Below are positions 26,833 to 37,485 of a stretch of DNA of 64,000 bases, one piece after another; positions within the stretch are counted from its first letter, which is position 1, and each line of letters begins with the position of its first letter. Position numbers and translations under genes: made by a program. Origin of the DNA: Bacteroidaceae bacterium (GTDB lineage: Bacteria > Bacteroidota > Bacteroidia > Bacteroidales > Bacteroidaceae). The notes under the pieces are model-generated. The model saw only the letters and a list, made by a program, of their open reading frames with translations. It was not told the origin of the DNA and did not search any database. The stretch spans positions 1 through 64,000 of the forward strand of contig JAFZVN010000089.1 of assembly GCA_017617805.1 (NCBI GenBank). The letters run 5' to 3'.

Positions 26833-28197
26833 ATGAAGAGATTTTTAACACATATTATTACGATTTGCTGTCTCCTGATGCTCATTTCCTGTGGTGAAGA
26901 CCGCACATGGCAGTATGAGGAAAAGACGCAGCACAATCATTGGATTCACGAACTGATGTCTGACCAATACTTGTGGGCAGACACAGTGGCGAGAATGGAA
27001 CCGAGTTGGAAGGATTTTTTTGCGACACCCAGCGATTTCCTTTCGAAGTTGACAAGCAAGAGTGGACACTCCGATTCGTGGTCGTATGTAGAGGTGGACA
27101 CGTTGGTGTCCGACAGCCACGAGCGAGGTTATTTCAACCACATCAATTCCTACGGATTGGATTTCACGATGATGACAGACCCCACGGGACAAACCACGAA
27201 GTCGATGCTGAGAGTTCTGACCGTCTATCCGAAAAGTCCTGCGGATCGGGCTGGTTTACTGCGTGGCGACTTCATCTGTTCAGTCGATGGCAACAAGATT
27301 TCGTCCAACAACATCTCGAAGATGCAGAAAGGAGTGGCTCGCCGATTGGAGATTTGCCACATGGCTATGAATGAGGAAGATGGCAGTTTCTATTGGAAGG
27401 ACACCGTAGAGGTGTCTATGCAGGCATCGGAATATGTGGAGGATGTGGCATTTCCAACCATATCGATTGTCAATGCGGAGAATGTGCGTGTGGGCTATCT
27501 AATGTGTACCCGTTTGCTGTCCTATGCAACGGAACGGAATATCAGCTATCAAACTGCATACGAGGATGACCTCGACAACATCATGACACAGTTGAAGTCG
27601 GCAAGTGTGGACGAACTGGTGCTCGACCTGCGTCTCTGCAACTACGGAACGCTGGATATGGCACAGCGGTTGGCCAGTTATGTGGTCAGCCCTGCGGCTT
27701 TGAACAGCACGTTCACAAAGACTTTCTGGAACGAGCAGCATTCAGCCAACAATCAGACCCTACCCTACAACTCCAGTCTGGGCAATCTCGGTTTGAGCCG
27801 TATCTATATCCTGACCAGCTCTTATACCCAAGGTGCTGCCGAGTGGCTCATTCATGCCTTGCAGTACTCGATGGGCGAAGAGAACGTCATCTTGATTGGT
27901 ACCGCCACGAAGGGTCAATATGTGATGACACAAGAGGTAGGCAGCCAGAATCATGTGCATCTCTTCCCTGTGGTAGCATACGTGGCTGATGGCGCTGGCA
28001 ATTACGACTACGGTAGCCTCTCCCCCACCCTCGAAGAAGACGAGTTCTCCTATCTCACCTTGGGCGACTACGGTTCCACAGATGAGATTTTGTTATACAG
28101 AGCCCTTCAGCACATTCTTGGCCTAATCAGCCAAAATGACAGCGAATCAGCGGAAGAATCGGACAAAACGACAGAAGACGGAGAGGTGGAACAATAG
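26833..28197 (+). CDS. S41-family lipoprotein with PDZ domain, catalytic residues apparently lost
   Basis: A 454-residue lipoprotein (LLMLISC, lipid Cys20). Residues ~135-200 form a PDZ domain (VYPKSPADRAGLLRGDFICSVDG) and residues ~215-390 form the S41 (CtpA/Prc-like) core. In active S41 enzymes the nucleophile is the third residue of T/S-x-S-A-S-E and the base is the Lys of GxxTxGK. Here these read TQGAAE (Gly334) and GTATKGQ (Gln362), so both are missing. The fold is clear but proteolysis is unlikely; it may bind peptides or act as a scaffold. It may be cotranscribed with clpB, 49 bases downstream. Confidence 0.85.
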   Translation: MKRFLTHIITICCLLMLISCGEDRTWQYEEKTQHNHWIHELMSDQYLWADTVARMEPSWKDFFATPSDFLSKLTSKSGHSDSWSYVEVDTLVSDSHERGYFNHINSYGLDFTMMTDPTGQTTKSMLRVLTVYPKSPADRAGLLRGDFICSVDGNKISSNNISKMQKGVARRLEICHMAMNEEDGSFYWKDTVEVSMQASEYVEDVAFPTISIVNAENVRVGYLMCTRLLSYATERNISYQTAYEDDLDNIMTQLKSASVDELVLDLRLCNYGTLDMAQRLASYVVSPAALNSTFTKTFWNEQHSANNQTLPYNSSLGNLGLSRIYILTSSYTQGAAEWLIHALQYSMGEENVILIGTATKGQYVMTQEVGSQNHVHLFPVVAYVADGAGNYDYGSLSPTLEEDEFSYLTLGDYGSTDEILLYRALQHILGLISQNDSESAEESDKTTEDGEVEQ

Positions 28198-28204
28198 TTG
28201 CGGA

Positions 28205-28243
28205 GGCACTTGGTCAGAAATGTAGAACTAAAAACCAAGTGCC
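28205..28243 (+). promoter_or_regulatory. Perfect hairpin covering the clpB translation start region
   Basis: GGCACTTGGT (28205-28214) and ACCAAGTGCC (28234-28243) form a 10-bp stem with a 19-base loop that ends three bases before the clpB ATG. In RNA it would hide the ribosome binding site; in DNA it could be an operator. It does not match the CIRCE sequence. Confidence 0.6.
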
Positions 28244-28246
28244 ATT

Positions 28247-30334
28247 ATGAACAACAACTATCAGAACAATCAGAACCAGCAGCCGACTGGTAAAGAGGTT
28301 CTTGAACGATATGCAACGAACCTCGTGGAGAGGGCCAAGAACGGAAAGCTTGACCCTGTCATCGGCCGAGACGAGGAAATCCGAAGGATTCTTCAGATTT
28401 TGAGCCGTCGAACCAAAAACAACCCTATCTTGATTGGTGAGCCCGGTACGGGCAAGACCGCCATTGTGGAGGGTCTCGCCAGACGTATTGTCCGTGGTGA
28501 TGTTCCTGAGAACCTGAAAGACAAGCAACTCTACTCCCTCGATATGGGTGCGCTGATTGCAGGTGCCAAATATCAAGGAGAGTTTGAGGAACGACTCAAA
28601 GCTGTGGTCAAGGCCGTTGTGGAGAGTCAGGGGCAGATCATCCTCTTCATCGATGAGATTCACACTCTCGTGGGTGCAGGTCAGACGAGTGGAGCGATGG
28701 ATGCCGCCAACATCCTGAAGCCAGCCTTGGCACGCGGCGAATTGCGTTCCATCGGTGCCACCACGCTCGACGAGTACCAGAAATACTTCGAGAAAGACAA
28801 GGCTTTGGAGCGTCGTTTCCAGACGGTCATGGTCGATGAGCCTGATGTGCCCTCTTCTATCTCCATCCTGCGAGGTCTGAAAGAGCGTTACGAGAACCAC
28901 CACAAGGTGCGTATCAAGGATGAAGCTATCATCGCAGCTGTCGAACTCAGCAACCGTTATATCACCGACCGTTTCCTGCCCGACAAGGCGATTGACTTGA
29001 TGGACGAGGCAGCCGCCAAGCTTCGCATGGAACGTGATTCTGTGCCTGAAGAGATTGACGAACTCAGCCGCCGTCTCAAGCAGATGGAGATTGAACGTGA
29101 GGCCATCAAGCGTGAGGGTGACAAGGAGAAACTCACCGAACTGAACAAAATCATCGACACTCTGCGTGCCGACGAACAGAAACAGCGTGCCAAGTGGGAA
29201 GGCGAGAAAGCATTGCTCAACCAAATCCAGAGCGACAAGCAGCAGATTGAGCAACTTAAGTTCGAAGCCGACAAAGCCGAACGTGAGGGCAACTACGGAC
29301 GTGTGGCTGAAATACGCTATGGCAAACTCCAGCACTACGAGGAGGACATCAAGGCCGTGCAAGAGAAACTCATCGAGGCGCAGGGAGGTACAGCACTCGT
29401 GAAGGAAGAAGTTGATAGCGACGACATTGCCGATGTGGTGAGCCGTTGGACTGGCATTCCTGTGAGCAAGATGCAGACCTCCGAACGCACTAAACTCATC
29501 CACTTGGAAGAAGAACTCCACAAGCGTGTGATTGGCCAGGACGAAGCCATCCGAGCCGTCAGCGATGCTGTGCGTCGTAGCCGTGCAGGGCTTCAAGACC
29601 CTAAGCGCCCCATCGGATCTTTCATCTTCCTCGGCACCACGGGTGTCGGTAAGACCGAACTGGCCAAAGCACTCGCCGACTACCTCTTCGACGATGAGAC
29701 CATGATGACCCGTATCGACATGAGCGAGTATCAGGAGAAATTCAGCGTCACCCGACTCATCGGAGCGCCTCCAGGATATATCGGTTATGAAGAGGGTGGC
29801 CAACTCACGGAGGCAGTACGCCGCAAGCCCTACTCCGTCGTGCTTTTCGACGAGATTGAGAAGGCACATCCCGATGTATTCAACACCCTCTTGCAGGTGC
29901 TTGACGATGGACGTCTGACTGACAACAAAGGACGTGTGGTGAACTTCAAGAACACTATCATCATCATGACCAGCAATGCCCAGCGTGAACAGCTCCGCAG
30001 CATCTTCCGACCCGAGTTCCTCAACCGAATCGACGACATCATCACCTTCTCGCCCCTCAACGAGGCAGAAATCCAGCAGATTGTCCGTCTGCAAGTTGAG
30101 AAAGTGGTCAAAATGGTTGCTCAGAACGGCATCACGCTCCAAGTCACCGACAATGCCATCCGTCTCATTGCCAAAGCAGGCTTCGACCCGCAGTTTGGTG
30201 CCCGCCCTGTCAAGCGTGCCATCCAAGAGAAGCTCCTCAACGAGCTCAGCAAGCGCATCATCAGTGGCGAAATCGAGCACGACAAGCCCGTCACTGTCCA
30301 AGCCGCTGGCGACGAACTCACCTTCGAGCAGTAA
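28247..30334 (+). CDS. clpB: ClpB-type AAA+ disaggregase lacking the N-domain
   Basis: A 695-residue two-ring AAA+ unfoldase. NBD1 has Walker A GEPGTGKT (64-71). The ClpB coiled-coil M-domain (about 255-375) is complete, which marks it as ClpB rather than ClpC. NBD2 has Walker A GTTGVGKT (463-470), where the usual Pro is Thr. The N-terminal Clp_N domain is absent; only 14 polar residues precede GKEVLERY. Between TSN and RPEFLNR only ten residues remain where ClpB normally has about thirty, so part of NBD2 is shortened. It would work with DnaK to dissolve aggregates. Confidence 0.92.
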   Translation: MNNNYQNNQNQQPTGKEVLERYATNLVERAKNGKLDPVIGRDEEIRRILQILSRRTKNNPILIGEPGTGKTAIVEGLARRIVRGDVPENLKDKQLYSLDMGALIAGAKYQGEFEERLKAVVKAVVESQGQIILFIDEIHTLVGAGQTSGAMDAANILKPALARGELRSIGATTLDEYQKYFEKDKALERRFQTVMVDEPDVPSSISILRGLKERYENHHKVRIKDEAIIAAVELSNRYITDRFLPDKAIDLMDEAAAKLRMERDSVPEEIDELSRRLKQMEIEREAIKREGDKEKLTELNKIIDTLRADEQKQRAKWEGEKALLNQIQSDKQQIEQLKFEADKAEREGNYGRVAEIRYGKLQHYEEDIKAVQEKLIEAQGGTALVKEEVDSDDIADVVSRWTGIPVSKMQTSERTKLIHLEEELHKRVIGQDEAIRAVSDAVRRSRAGLQDPKRPIGSFIFLGTTGVGKTELAKALADYLFDDETMMTRIDMSEYQEKFSVTRLIGAPPGYIGYEEGGQLTEAVRRKPYSVVLFDEIEKAHPDVFNTLLQVLDDGRLTDNKGRVVNFKNTIIIMTSNAQREQLRSIFRPEFLNRIDDIITFSPLNEAEIQQIVRLQVEKVVKMVAQNGITLQVTDNAIRLIAKAGFDPQFGARPVKRAIQEKLLNELSKRIISGEIEHDKPVTVQAAGDELTFEQ

Positions 30335-30351
30335 TCCCACACATATATAAC

Positions 30352-30393
30352 AATGAGTCCCTCATCATCAGAAATGGTGATGGGGGACTCATT
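30352..30393. terminator. Bidirectional terminator between clpB and mtgA
   Basis: Arms 30352-30370 and 30375-30393 pair over 19 positions with two G-U pairs around a GAAA loop. Stops of the convergent genes flank it at 30334 and 30414. Confidence 0.8.
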
Positions 30394-30413
30394 TGGGGTT
30401 GCTGCCTTCTCTT

Positions 30414-31136
30414 TTATTTATTCAATTCTTCCCTTGTGGGGAAATGTCCAATCCACCTCATCTGACGCAAGCACCAAGACTGGCGTTTGTACATGTAACG
30501 AGTGGGAGAAGCAGAATTCATCTTGAGGGGATTGGGAAGCGTGATGGCTATCATGGCACACTGGTTACGCGTCAGTTTGCTGGCATCACAGCCAAAATGT
30601 TCTTGCGCCACAGCTTGGGCACCATAGATGCCATCACCCATCTCGATGGTGTTGAGATAGACCTCCATGATGCGATGCTTGTCCCACATAAATTCCATCA
30701 GCACCGTGAAATAGGCCTCAACTCCCTTGCGGAACCAAGCCAGTTTGCCTGTGGATGATGTGGGGAAAAGGAACACGTTCTTAGCTGTCTGCTGACTGAT
30801 GGTGGAACCCCCACGGAAACGTTCTCCTTCCTCTCGTTCCTCCATTACCTTCTTGATGGCATCCCAATCAAAACCATTGTGAATAAGGAAGTTCTGGTCT
30901 TCGCACGACATGACGGCCAACGGGAGGTCTGCTGACATTTCGTCGAGCGGTACCCACTCATGATGCCAACGGATTTGTTCACCTCGGCTCACCTGCTGGA
31001 AAGCACGGATGAACATGAGTGGCGAGGTATAGACGGGAACGTAACGGAATAGCAAAACAAGGAGGATGCTCCCCGCCACAATGACGATGAGCATCCACTT
31101 GATAAAGTTCCCTATTTTAGAAAAGAATCTTCCCAT
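30414..31136 (-). CDS. mtgA: Monofunctional peptidoglycan glycosyltransferase MtgA
   Basis: A 240-residue GT51 glycosyltransferase that polymerises glycan strands from lipid II at the inner membrane. One N-terminal membrane segment (residues 13-33) is followed by the GT51 motifs: EDQNFLIHNGFDW with the catalytic Glu, GGSTISQQTAKN, and KGVEAYFTVLMEFMWDKHRIMEVYLN. There is no transpeptidase domain, so it is not a bifunctional PBP. The start overlaps the stop of the OmpA-like gene by one base. Confidence 0.95.
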   Translation of the reverse strand: MGRFFSKIGNFIKWMLIVIVAGSILLVLLFRYVPVYTSPLMFIRAFQQVSRGEQIRWHHEWVPLDEMSADLPLAVMSCEDQNFLIHNGFDWDAIKKVMEEREEGERFRGGSTISQQTAKNVFLFPTSSTGKLAWFRKGVEAYFTVLMEFMWDKHRIMEVYLNTIEMGDGIYGAQAVAQEHFGCDASKLTRNQCAMIAITLPNPLKMNSASPTRYMYKRQSWCLRQMRWIGHFPTREELNK

Positions 31137-31858
31137 TACTGAAGTGTGCCAGCCTCAGCAGACTGCACCATTGACTCTGAAGCATAGAGATAGATTTCCA
31201 CACGACGGTTCTGCTGGCGACCATCAGCTGTTTCGTTACTTGCCACAGGATTCTCTTCACCAAAACCTACACTGCTCTTAATCTGGTTCACGCCTGCACC
31301 CTTGGCGAGGAGGAAAGACTTCACAGCATCAGCGCGATCCTGGCTGAGCTTGATGTTCTTCTGAATGCTCTCCTCAACAGTAGAGCCTTTGAAACCCGTG
31401 TTGTCGGTAAAACCCTGAATGGACACATCGCAATCAGGATTGGGTTTTAACACATTGTTGGTGAATGTGGTGAGGCTTTCCATAGACTCTTTGCTCAAAG
31501 TGGATTTGCCACTTGGGAAAAGCACACCTGATGCTAATGTCACCTTCACAGCATCCAGGCCATTGGCATCCTTCACGGTCTCCACTTGTGCGTTGGCCAC
31601 AGCAGCTTCTGCCTGAGCCTTCAGCTTATCCATCTTCTTACCAATCAGCACACCAGCCGCAGTACCTACTGCTGCACCGATACCTGCACCAGCTAAAGTG
31701 CCACCAGCATTATGGCCTATAAGCGCACCAACCATGGCACCAATTCCAGCACCGGCACCACCACCGATAATACCACCCTTTGCAGTATTGTTCATACCAC
31801 AACCTGACAAAATCATAAGCGCAGACATGATGAACGCGCAAAGCTTCATTTTTTTCAT
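31136..31858 (-). CDS. OmpA-family lipoprotein with glycine-zipper domain
   Basis: A 240-residue lipoprotein (MKKMKLCAFIMSALMILSGC, lipid Cys20). Residues ~27-75 are a glycine-zipper segment (GGIIGGGAGAGIGAMVGALI and similar) that may insert into or associate with the membrane. Residues ~120-235 form an OmpA C-terminal peptidoglycan-binding domain (FTDNTG, LSQDRADAVKSFL, NRRVEIYLYAS). It links the outer membrane to the wall. The 31858 start gives a clean lipoprotein signal; an in-frame start at 31903 adds 15 charged residues. mtgA follows directly, so the pair is an envelope operon. Confidence 0.88.
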   Translation of the reverse strand: MKKMKLCAFIMSALMILSGCGMNNTAKGGIIGGGAGAGIGAMVGALIGHNAGGTLAGAGIGAAVGTAAGVLIGKKMDKLKAQAEAAVANAQVETVKDANGLDAVKVTLASGVLFPSGKSTLSKESMESLTTFTNNVLKPNPDCDVSIQGFTDNTGFKGSTVEESIQKNIKLSQDRADAVKSFLLAKGAGVNQIKSSVGFGEENPVASNETADGRQQNRRVEIYLYASESMVQSAEAGTLQ

Positions 31859-31982
31859 ATTCTTACCGTTTTTAATGTGAATGTTTTTAGTCTTCAAGTG
31901 CAAATATCGGGATTTTCGCCGATATAATATAGGATTGAAGCAAATAAAATGAAAAAATCACGTCAATTTCATAAATAATCCG

Positions 31983-31990
31983 TACTTTTG
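31983..31990 (+). promoter_or_regulatory. -7 box of proS
   Basis: TActTTTG, 46 bases before the proS ATG at 32037. The -33 element is unclear. Confidence 0.5.
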
Positions 31991-32036
31991 TAGCTTGAAT
32001 TGGATTTAACAACATCAAAAACAACATAGAAGCAAT

Positions 32037-33515
32037 ATGGCAACAGAACTGAAAGACCTCACGAAGCGTGCAGAAGACTACTCGAAGTGGTACAACGAAC
32101 TGGTCGTGAAGGCAGAGTTGGCTGAACAGGCCGATGTGAGAGGATGTATGGTGATTCGTCCCTACGGATATGCAATCTGGGAGAAGATGCAACGTGTGCT
32201 CGATGACATGTTCAAGGAGACAGGTGTGCAGAACGCTTATTTCCCACTGCTCATTCCCAAGAGCTTCCTGAGCAAGGAGGCTGAACACGTAGAAGGATTC
32301 GCTAAGGAGTGTGCTGTGGTGACCCACTACCGCCTAAAGACCAACGAAACACACGATGGTGTGGTGGTTGACCCTACCGCCAAGCTGGAGGAAGAACTCA
32401 TCATCCGTCCTACATCCGAGACAATTATTTGGAATACCTATAAGAATTGGATCAAATCCTATCGCGACCTCCCCATCCTGTGCAACCAGTGGTGTAACGT
32501 AATGCGATGGGAGATGCGCACACGTCTGTTCCTGCGCACCTCCGAATTCCTTTGGCAGGAGGGTCACACAGCTCATGCCACTCGTGAGGAGGCAGAAGAC
32601 CGTGCCAAGCAGATGCTGAAAGTGTATGCCAAATTTGCAGAGGAATACATGGCTGTACCTGTCATTCAGGGTGTGAAGAGCGAGACCGAGCGTTTCGCTG
32701 GTGCCCTCGACACCTACACCATCGAAGCGATGATGCAGGACGGTAAGGCTTTGCAGAGCGGTACGAGCCACTTCCTCGGACAGAACTTTGGTAAGGCATT
32801 TGATGTGCAGTTCCTCAATAAGGACAATCAGGTGGAATATGCTTGGGCTACCTCTTGGGGTGTTTCAACTCGTCTGATGGGTGCGCTCATCATGACCCAC
32901 TCCGATGACAATGGTCTCGTTTTGCCTCCAAAGCTCGCTCCACTGCAGGTGGTCATCATTCCTATCGGCAAGGGCGACCAGATGGCCATGCTCAACGAGA
33001 AGGCAGAAGCCATCGTGAAGAACCTCAAAGCTATGGGAATCAGCGTGAAGTATGACAACGTCGACAACAAACGTCCAGGCTTCAAGTTCGCTGACTACGA
33101 GTTGAAGGGTATTCCTGTACGTCTTGTGTTGGGAGCCCGCGACTTGGAGAAGGGTCTTGTAGAGGTGATGCGCCGCGACACCTTGGAGAAGGAAAACGTT
33201 TCTATCGAGGGTATCGAGGAGTACATCAAGAACCTCTTGGACGATATCCAGCAGAACATCTACAAGAAGGCTGTCACATACCGCGACGCACACATCTACG
33301 AGTGCGACAACTACGATGAGTTCAAGGAGCGTGTGAAGGACGGCGGTTTCTTCCTCTGCCACTGGGATGGCACAGAAGAGACGGAGGCTCAGATCAAGGA
33401 AGAGACACAAGCCACGATTCGCTGTGTGCCATTCATGTTTGAGCAAACACCTGGTGTAGATATGGTGAGCGGCAAGCCTGCCAAGCACCGTGTGTTGATT
33501 GCCAGAGCATATTAA
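32037..33515 (+). CDS. proS: Prolyl-tRNA synthetase (archaeal/eukaryotic-like type)
   Basis: A 492-residue class II synthetase that charges tRNA-Pro. Motif 2 is seen in [25 protein letters not shown] text near residues 158-178, and motif 3 in [16 protein letters not shown] near 274-289. The anticodon-binding domain follows, and a C-terminal zinc-type domain ends in [11 protein letters not shown]. The absence of the long editing insertion and the C-terminal extension put it in the short archaeal/eukaryotic-like group found in Bacteroidetes. Confidence 0.97.
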   Translation: MATELKDLTKRAEDYSKWYNELVVKAELAEQADVRGCMVIRPYGYAIWEKMQRVLDDMFKETGVQNAYFPLLIPKSFLSKEAEHVEGFAKECAVVTHYRLKTNETHDGVVVDPTAKLEEELIIRPTSETIIWNTYKNWIKSYRDLPILCNQWCNVMRWEMRTRLFLRTSEFLWQEGHTAHATREEAEDRAKQMLKVYAKFAEEYMAVPVIQGVKSETERFAGALDTYTIEAMMQDGKALQSGTSHFLGQNFGKAFDVQFLNKDNQVEYAWATSWGVSTRLMGALIMTHSDDNGLVLPPKLAPLQVVIIPIGKGDQMAMLNEKAEAIVKNLKAMGISVKYDNVDNKRPGFKFADYELKGIPVRLVLGARDLEKGLVEVMRRDTLEKENVSIEGIEEYIKNLLDDIQQNIYKKAVTYRDAHIYECDNYDEFKERVKDGGFFLCHWDGTEETEAQIKEETQATIRCVPFMFEQTPGVDMVSGKPAKHRVLIARAY

Positions 33516-33543
33516 ATAGGAATTAAGTAGATAAACCCTATCC

Positions 33544-34842
33544 ATGAAGAAGTTGACCATCTCCATCCTGTTCGTGTTGGCAGCCATAGGCCTGTCAGCA
33601 CAGACCCTCCCCACCACATTCATGAAGCATCTCACGGCCTTGAATGGTGTGAGCCAAGTGAAACCGTTAGAAACCAGCAAGTTCAAGGAGAAGTACGTCC
33701 TGAAGATGGAACAACAGGTGGATTGGAAGTCACAGAGCCAAGGCACGTTTGGTGAACGCATTATCGTAGGCATCAAGGGGCTGGACAAGCCCACTGTGCT
33801 GGTGACTGAGGGGTACTTTGCCGACTACGGATTGCGGACTGACTACGAGGAAGAGCTGAGTGAGATGTTCGATGCCAACGTGGTGCTGTGCGAATACCGC
33901 TACTTTGCGGAGAGTGTGCCTGTGCCTACCAACTGGGACTATATGACGGTGGACAACTCTTTGGCTGACTACCACCATGTACGTCAGGTGTTTGGCCAGC
34001 TCTTCACGGGCAAATGGATCAGCACTGGCATCAGCAAGGGTGGTCAGACCACGATGTTCTATCGTGCCACTTACCCCAACGATGTGGATGTGAGTGTGAG
34101 CTACGTGGCTCCTCTCAACCGTGCTGTGGAGGATGGACGTCATGAGAAGTTCTTGGCGAAGCAGGTGGGCACCAAGGAAGAACGCAAGACCATCAAGGCA
34201 GCCATGCAGGAATTCATGCAACGCAAGCCTGCACTCATGGAATTGTTCCACGAATACAACACAGAGCACAAGTTCACTTACTACTTGCCAGAGGAAGACA
34301 TCTTCGACTACTGCGTGCTGGAATATCCTTTTGCTTTGTGGCAGTGGGGCACACCTGTGAGCACCATTCCCTCTGTGACAGCTGGCGATCAGACTTGGTT
34401 CGACAACCTGATGGATGTGGCAAGTCCAGACTACTTCGCCTACCCCAACCGCTTCGAGCCTTTCGATGTGCAGGCCAGCCGTGAACTCGGCTACTACGGC
34501 TATTCGCTCACCCCTATCAAGAAGTGGACATCGCTCAAGAGCACCAAGGGCTACCTGAAGGAAATCATGTTGCCAGACAGTCTGCGTGGCTATGACTTCG
34601 ATCCGACGCTCTACCAACGCACCGTGAAGTTCCTCAAAGAGGAAGACCCCACACATATATTTATATATGGTGAGATCGACCCTTGGAGCGCCAGTGGTGT
34701 ATGCACATGGCTTAACTGCAAGAAAAAGAAGAACATGAGGGTGTATGTGCAGCCACGTGGCAGCCACAAGGCGCGCATCAACAACATGCCTTCCAACATG
34801 AGGCAAGAAATCATCGACCGACTGACAAAATGGCTTAACTGA
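33544..34842 (+). CDS. Secreted serine tripeptidyl aminopeptidase (peptidase S37/PS-10 family)
   Basis: A 432-residue exported protein (MKKLTISILFVLAAIGLSAQ signal peptide) of the S37/S28-like alpha/beta-hydrolase peptidases. The nucleophile Ser164 lies in GISKGG, with candidate Asp379 in GEIDPWSASG and His408 in RGSHKAR. All three residues are present, so it should be active. The family removes tripeptides from N-termini, which fits a protein-scavenging periplasmic or surface enzyme. It begins 28 bases after proS, probably in the same transcript. Confidence 0.85.
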   Translation: MKKLTISILFVLAAIGLSAQTLPTTFMKHLTALNGVSQVKPLETSKFKEKYVLKMEQQVDWKSQSQGTFGERIIVGIKGLDKPTVLVTEGYFADYGLRTDYEEELSEMFDANVVLCEYRYFAESVPVPTNWDYMTVDNSLADYHHVRQVFGQLFTGKWISTGISKGGQTTMFYRATYPNDVDVSVSYVAPLNRAVEDGRHEKFLAKQVGTKEERKTIKAAMQEFMQRKPALMELFHEYNTEHKFTYYLPEEDIFDYCVLEYPFALWQWGTPVSTIPSVTAGDQTWFDNLMDVASPDYFAYPNRFEPFDVQASRELGYYGYSLTPIKKWTSLKSTKGYLKEIMLPDSLRGYDFDPTLYQRTVKFLKEEDPTHIFIYGEIDPWSASGVCTWLNCKKKKNMRVYVQPRGSHKARINNMPSNMRQEIIDRLTKWLN

Positions 34843-34936
34843 TTCGTTCGGCATCAATTTTGTCGGCGTTCTGAGGTTTGTGATGGTATAGCCATCCAGA
34901 ACCAACATAAAGCTTAACGATTATTCTAAGATTTGA

Positions 34937-37462
34937 ATGAATTACAAATATTCCGATAGAGTAACACGCATTCTGGGTTACAGCAAGGAAGAGGCTCTGA
35001 GGCTCAACAATGACTATATTGGGCCTGAGCACCTGATGCTGGGACTGATTCGTGATGGCGAAAGCCGTGCCATCGAAGTGCTGAAGAAGAACTTCTACGT
35101 GAACATCCCCAACGTGAAGGATGTCTTGGAACGCACCGTCAGGAATTATGGTGAGAAACTGCTTTCAAGCGACATTACGCTGAATCAGAAGTCCACCATG
35201 ATCATGCGTCTCACCGTGTTGGAAGCTCGTCTGCTGAAGAGTGAGGAGAGCGATGCCGAGCACATGTTGCTGGCCATCCTCAAGCAGCACGACAATGCTG
35301 TGGCACGGATTCTCAACGATTGCGATGTTACCTACAAGGACCTCTATGACTCCCTGACCACTCAGCCAGCCACCACATCCATCGAGAACAGCGTGGACTT
35401 CGACGAGGAGGATGAGGAGGAAGGAGAAGCACCACCTCCATCCAGCGAGGATGCTTCAGCTGCTGCCGCCAATGCCGGCAGCGCCACCAAGACCACCAAG
35501 AAGGGTAATGCTGATACTCCAGCCATCGACAAGTTCGGATTCGACCTGACCAAGGCAGCCAGCGAAGGGAAACTTGACCCTGTAGTGGGACGTGAAAACG
35601 AGATAGAGCGTCTGGCACAGATTCTTTCCAGACGCAAGAAGAACAACCCTGTGCTCATCGGTGAGCCAGGCGTGGGCAAGAGTGCCATTGTCGAGGGTTT
35701 GGCCACGCGCATCAACGAACGCAAGGTGGCACGTGTGCTCTTTGGCAAACGCATCATCAGCCTTGACATGTCCAGCGTCGTGGCTGGTACCAAATATCGT
35801 GGACAGTTCGAGGAGCGTATGCGCAGCATCATCAACGAACTCCGCAACAACCCCAACATCATCGTCTTCATCGATGAGATTCACACCCTCGTGGGAGCAG
35901 GCAATCAGGCAGGTCAGATGGATGCTGCCAACATGATGAAGCCAGCCTTGGCACGTGGCGAGTTGCAATGTATCGGAGCCACGACCCTCGACGAATATCG
36001 CAAGAGCATCGAGAAGGACGGAGCACTTGAGCGCCGATTCCAAAAGGTGATTGTCGAACAGACCACTCCAGAGGAGACGCTTACCATCCTCCGCAACATC
36101 AAAGACCGCTACGAAGAGCATCATAACGTCAGCTACACCGACGAATCCCTCATGGCTTGTGTCAAACTGACAGAACGGTATGTCACCGACCGCAGTTTCC
36201 CAGACAAGGCTATCGACGTGCTCGATGAGGTGGGTTCACGTGTTCGCATCAAGAACATCAGCGTACCCAAGGAAATTGAAGACAAGGAGGCAGAAGTGGC
36301 ACGGCTCAACAAATTGAAGGAAGACGCTGTCAGGGACGAGAACTATTCCTTGGCCAGCACCTACCGCGACCATGCTAAAATTGTGAGCGACGAACTGGAG
36401 CGCATGAAGAAACGCTGGGAAGCCTCGCTTGAAGATAAGCGCCAGAAGGTGAGTGAAGCCGATGTCGCCACAACCGTCTCGATGATGACAGGCATCCCTG
36501 TCAGCAAGATGGCCAGTGCCGAGGGCATCCGCATGAAGGGCATGCGCGAAGAGCTCAAGCACAATGTCATTGCTCAGGATGCTGCTGTCGATAAACTCGT
36601 CAATGCCATCCAGCGCAGTCGTGTCGGACTCAAAGACCCTAACCGTCCCATCGGCACCTTCATGTTCCTGGGACCTACAGGTGTGGGTAAAACCTACCTC
36701 GCCAAGAAGTTGGCAGAGCACATGTTTGGCACAACCGATGCCCTGATCCGCATCGACATGAGCGAATACATGGAGAAGTTCACCGTCAGCCGACTGGTTG
36801 GTGCTCCTCCTGGATATGTGGGCTATGAAGAGGGTGGCATGCTGACAGAAAAAGTGCGCCGCAAGCCCTACTCCATCGTGCTCTTAGACGAGATAGAGAA
36901 AGCACATCCCGATGTCTTTAACCTGCTCTTACAGGTGATGGACGATGGCCGATTGACCGACACGCAAGGACGCACCATCGACTTCCGCAATACCGTCCTC
37001 ATCATGACCAGCAACGTCGGCACCCGCCAACTGAAGGACTTCGGACGTGGTGTGGGTTTCTCTGCCATGGTGGGCAAGGATGACAAGGAAGTGTCACGTT
37101 CTGTCATTCAGAAGGCGCTCAACAAGCAATTCTCACCAGAGTTCCTCAACCGCATCGACGAAATCATCACCTTCGACCAGCTCGAACTCGACGCCATCCT
37201 CCAAATCATTGGCATTGAACTTCGTGGACTCTACAAGCGCATCGAAGACCTCGACATGAAACTTGAAATCACAGAGGCTGCTCAGAAGTTCATCGCAGAG
37301 AAGGGTTACGACAAGCAGTTCGGTGCCCGTCCGCTTCGTCGTGCCATCCAACAGCACCTCGAAGACCGCATCAGTGAGATGATTGTCGAAGAGGAAGTCA
37401 AAGCTGGTGACACCATCTTTGCCGACCTGCAGGAGGACAAGATTGTCGTGAGCAAGAAATAA
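34937..37462 (+). CDS. clpC: ClpC-type AAA+ unfoldase
   Basis: An 841-residue Clp ATPase. A double Clp_N domain (residues 1-150, [30 protein letters not shown]) is followed by an acidic linker ([18 protein letters not shown]), NBD1 with Walker A GEPGVGKS, a short UVR-like middle region ([20 protein letters not shown]), and NBD2 with GPTGVGKT. The short middle domain separates it from ClpB. It would unfold proteins for ClpP; clpP is not in the window. Unlike the clpB at 28.2 kb, it keeps the N-domain and a full-length NBD2. Confidence 0.93.
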   Translation: MNYKYSDRVTRILGYSKEEALRLNNDYIGPEHLMLGLIRDGESRAIEVLKKNFYVNIPNVKDVLERTVRNYGEKLLSSDITLNQKSTMIMRLTVLEARLLKSEESDAEHMLLAILKQHDNAVARILNDCDVTYKDLYDSLTTQPATTSIENSVDFDEEDEEEGEAPPPSSEDASAAAANAGSATKTTKKGNADTPAIDKFGFDLTKAASEGKLDPVVGRENEIERLAQILSRRKKNNPVLIGEPGVGKSAIVEGLATRINERKVARVLFGKRIISLDMSSVVAGTKYRGQFEERMRSIINELRNNPNIIVFIDEIHTLVGAGNQAGQMDAANMMKPALARGELQCIGATTLDEYRKSIEKDGALERRFQKVIVEQTTPEETLTILRNIKDRYEEHHNVSYTDESLMACVKLTERYVTDRSFPDKAIDVLDEVGSRVRIKNISVPKEIEDKEAEVARLNKLKEDAVRDENYSLASTYRDHAKIVSDELERMKKRWEASLEDKRQKVSEADVATTVSMMTGIPVSKMASAEGIRMKGMREELKHNVIAQDAAVDKLVNAIQRSRVGLKDPNRPIGTFMFLGPTGVGKTYLAKKLAEHMFGTTDALIRIDMSEYMEKFTVSRLVGAPPGYVGYEEGGMLTEKVRRKPYSIVLLDEIEKAHPDVFNLLLQVMDDGRLTDTQGRTIDFRNTVLIMTSNVGTRQLKDFGRGVGFSAMVGKDDKEVSRSVIQKALNKQFSPEFLNRIDEIITFDQLELDAILQIIGIELRGLYKRIEDLDMKLEITEAAQKFIAEKGYDKQFGARPLRRAIQQHLEDRISEMIVEEEVKAGDTIFADLQEDKIVVSKK

Positions 37463-37485
37463 CTTAAATACTAAAATCATACTTT

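Noticed and set aside
28205..28243. Hairpin before clpB as a CIRCE operator
   Set aside because: CIRCE is TTAGCACTC-N9-GAGTGCTAA; the arms and the 19-base spacing here differ.
28214..30340. A 708-codon open frame on the minus strand opposite clpB
   Set aside because: It is the antisense shadow of clpB; the composition is Leu/Val/His-rich with no domain, while the plus strand encodes an unmistakable AAA+ protein.
33730..34908. A 392-codon minus-strand frame opposite the S37 peptidase
   Set aside because: Antisense shadow. The plus-strand protein has a signal peptide and a complete catalytic triad.
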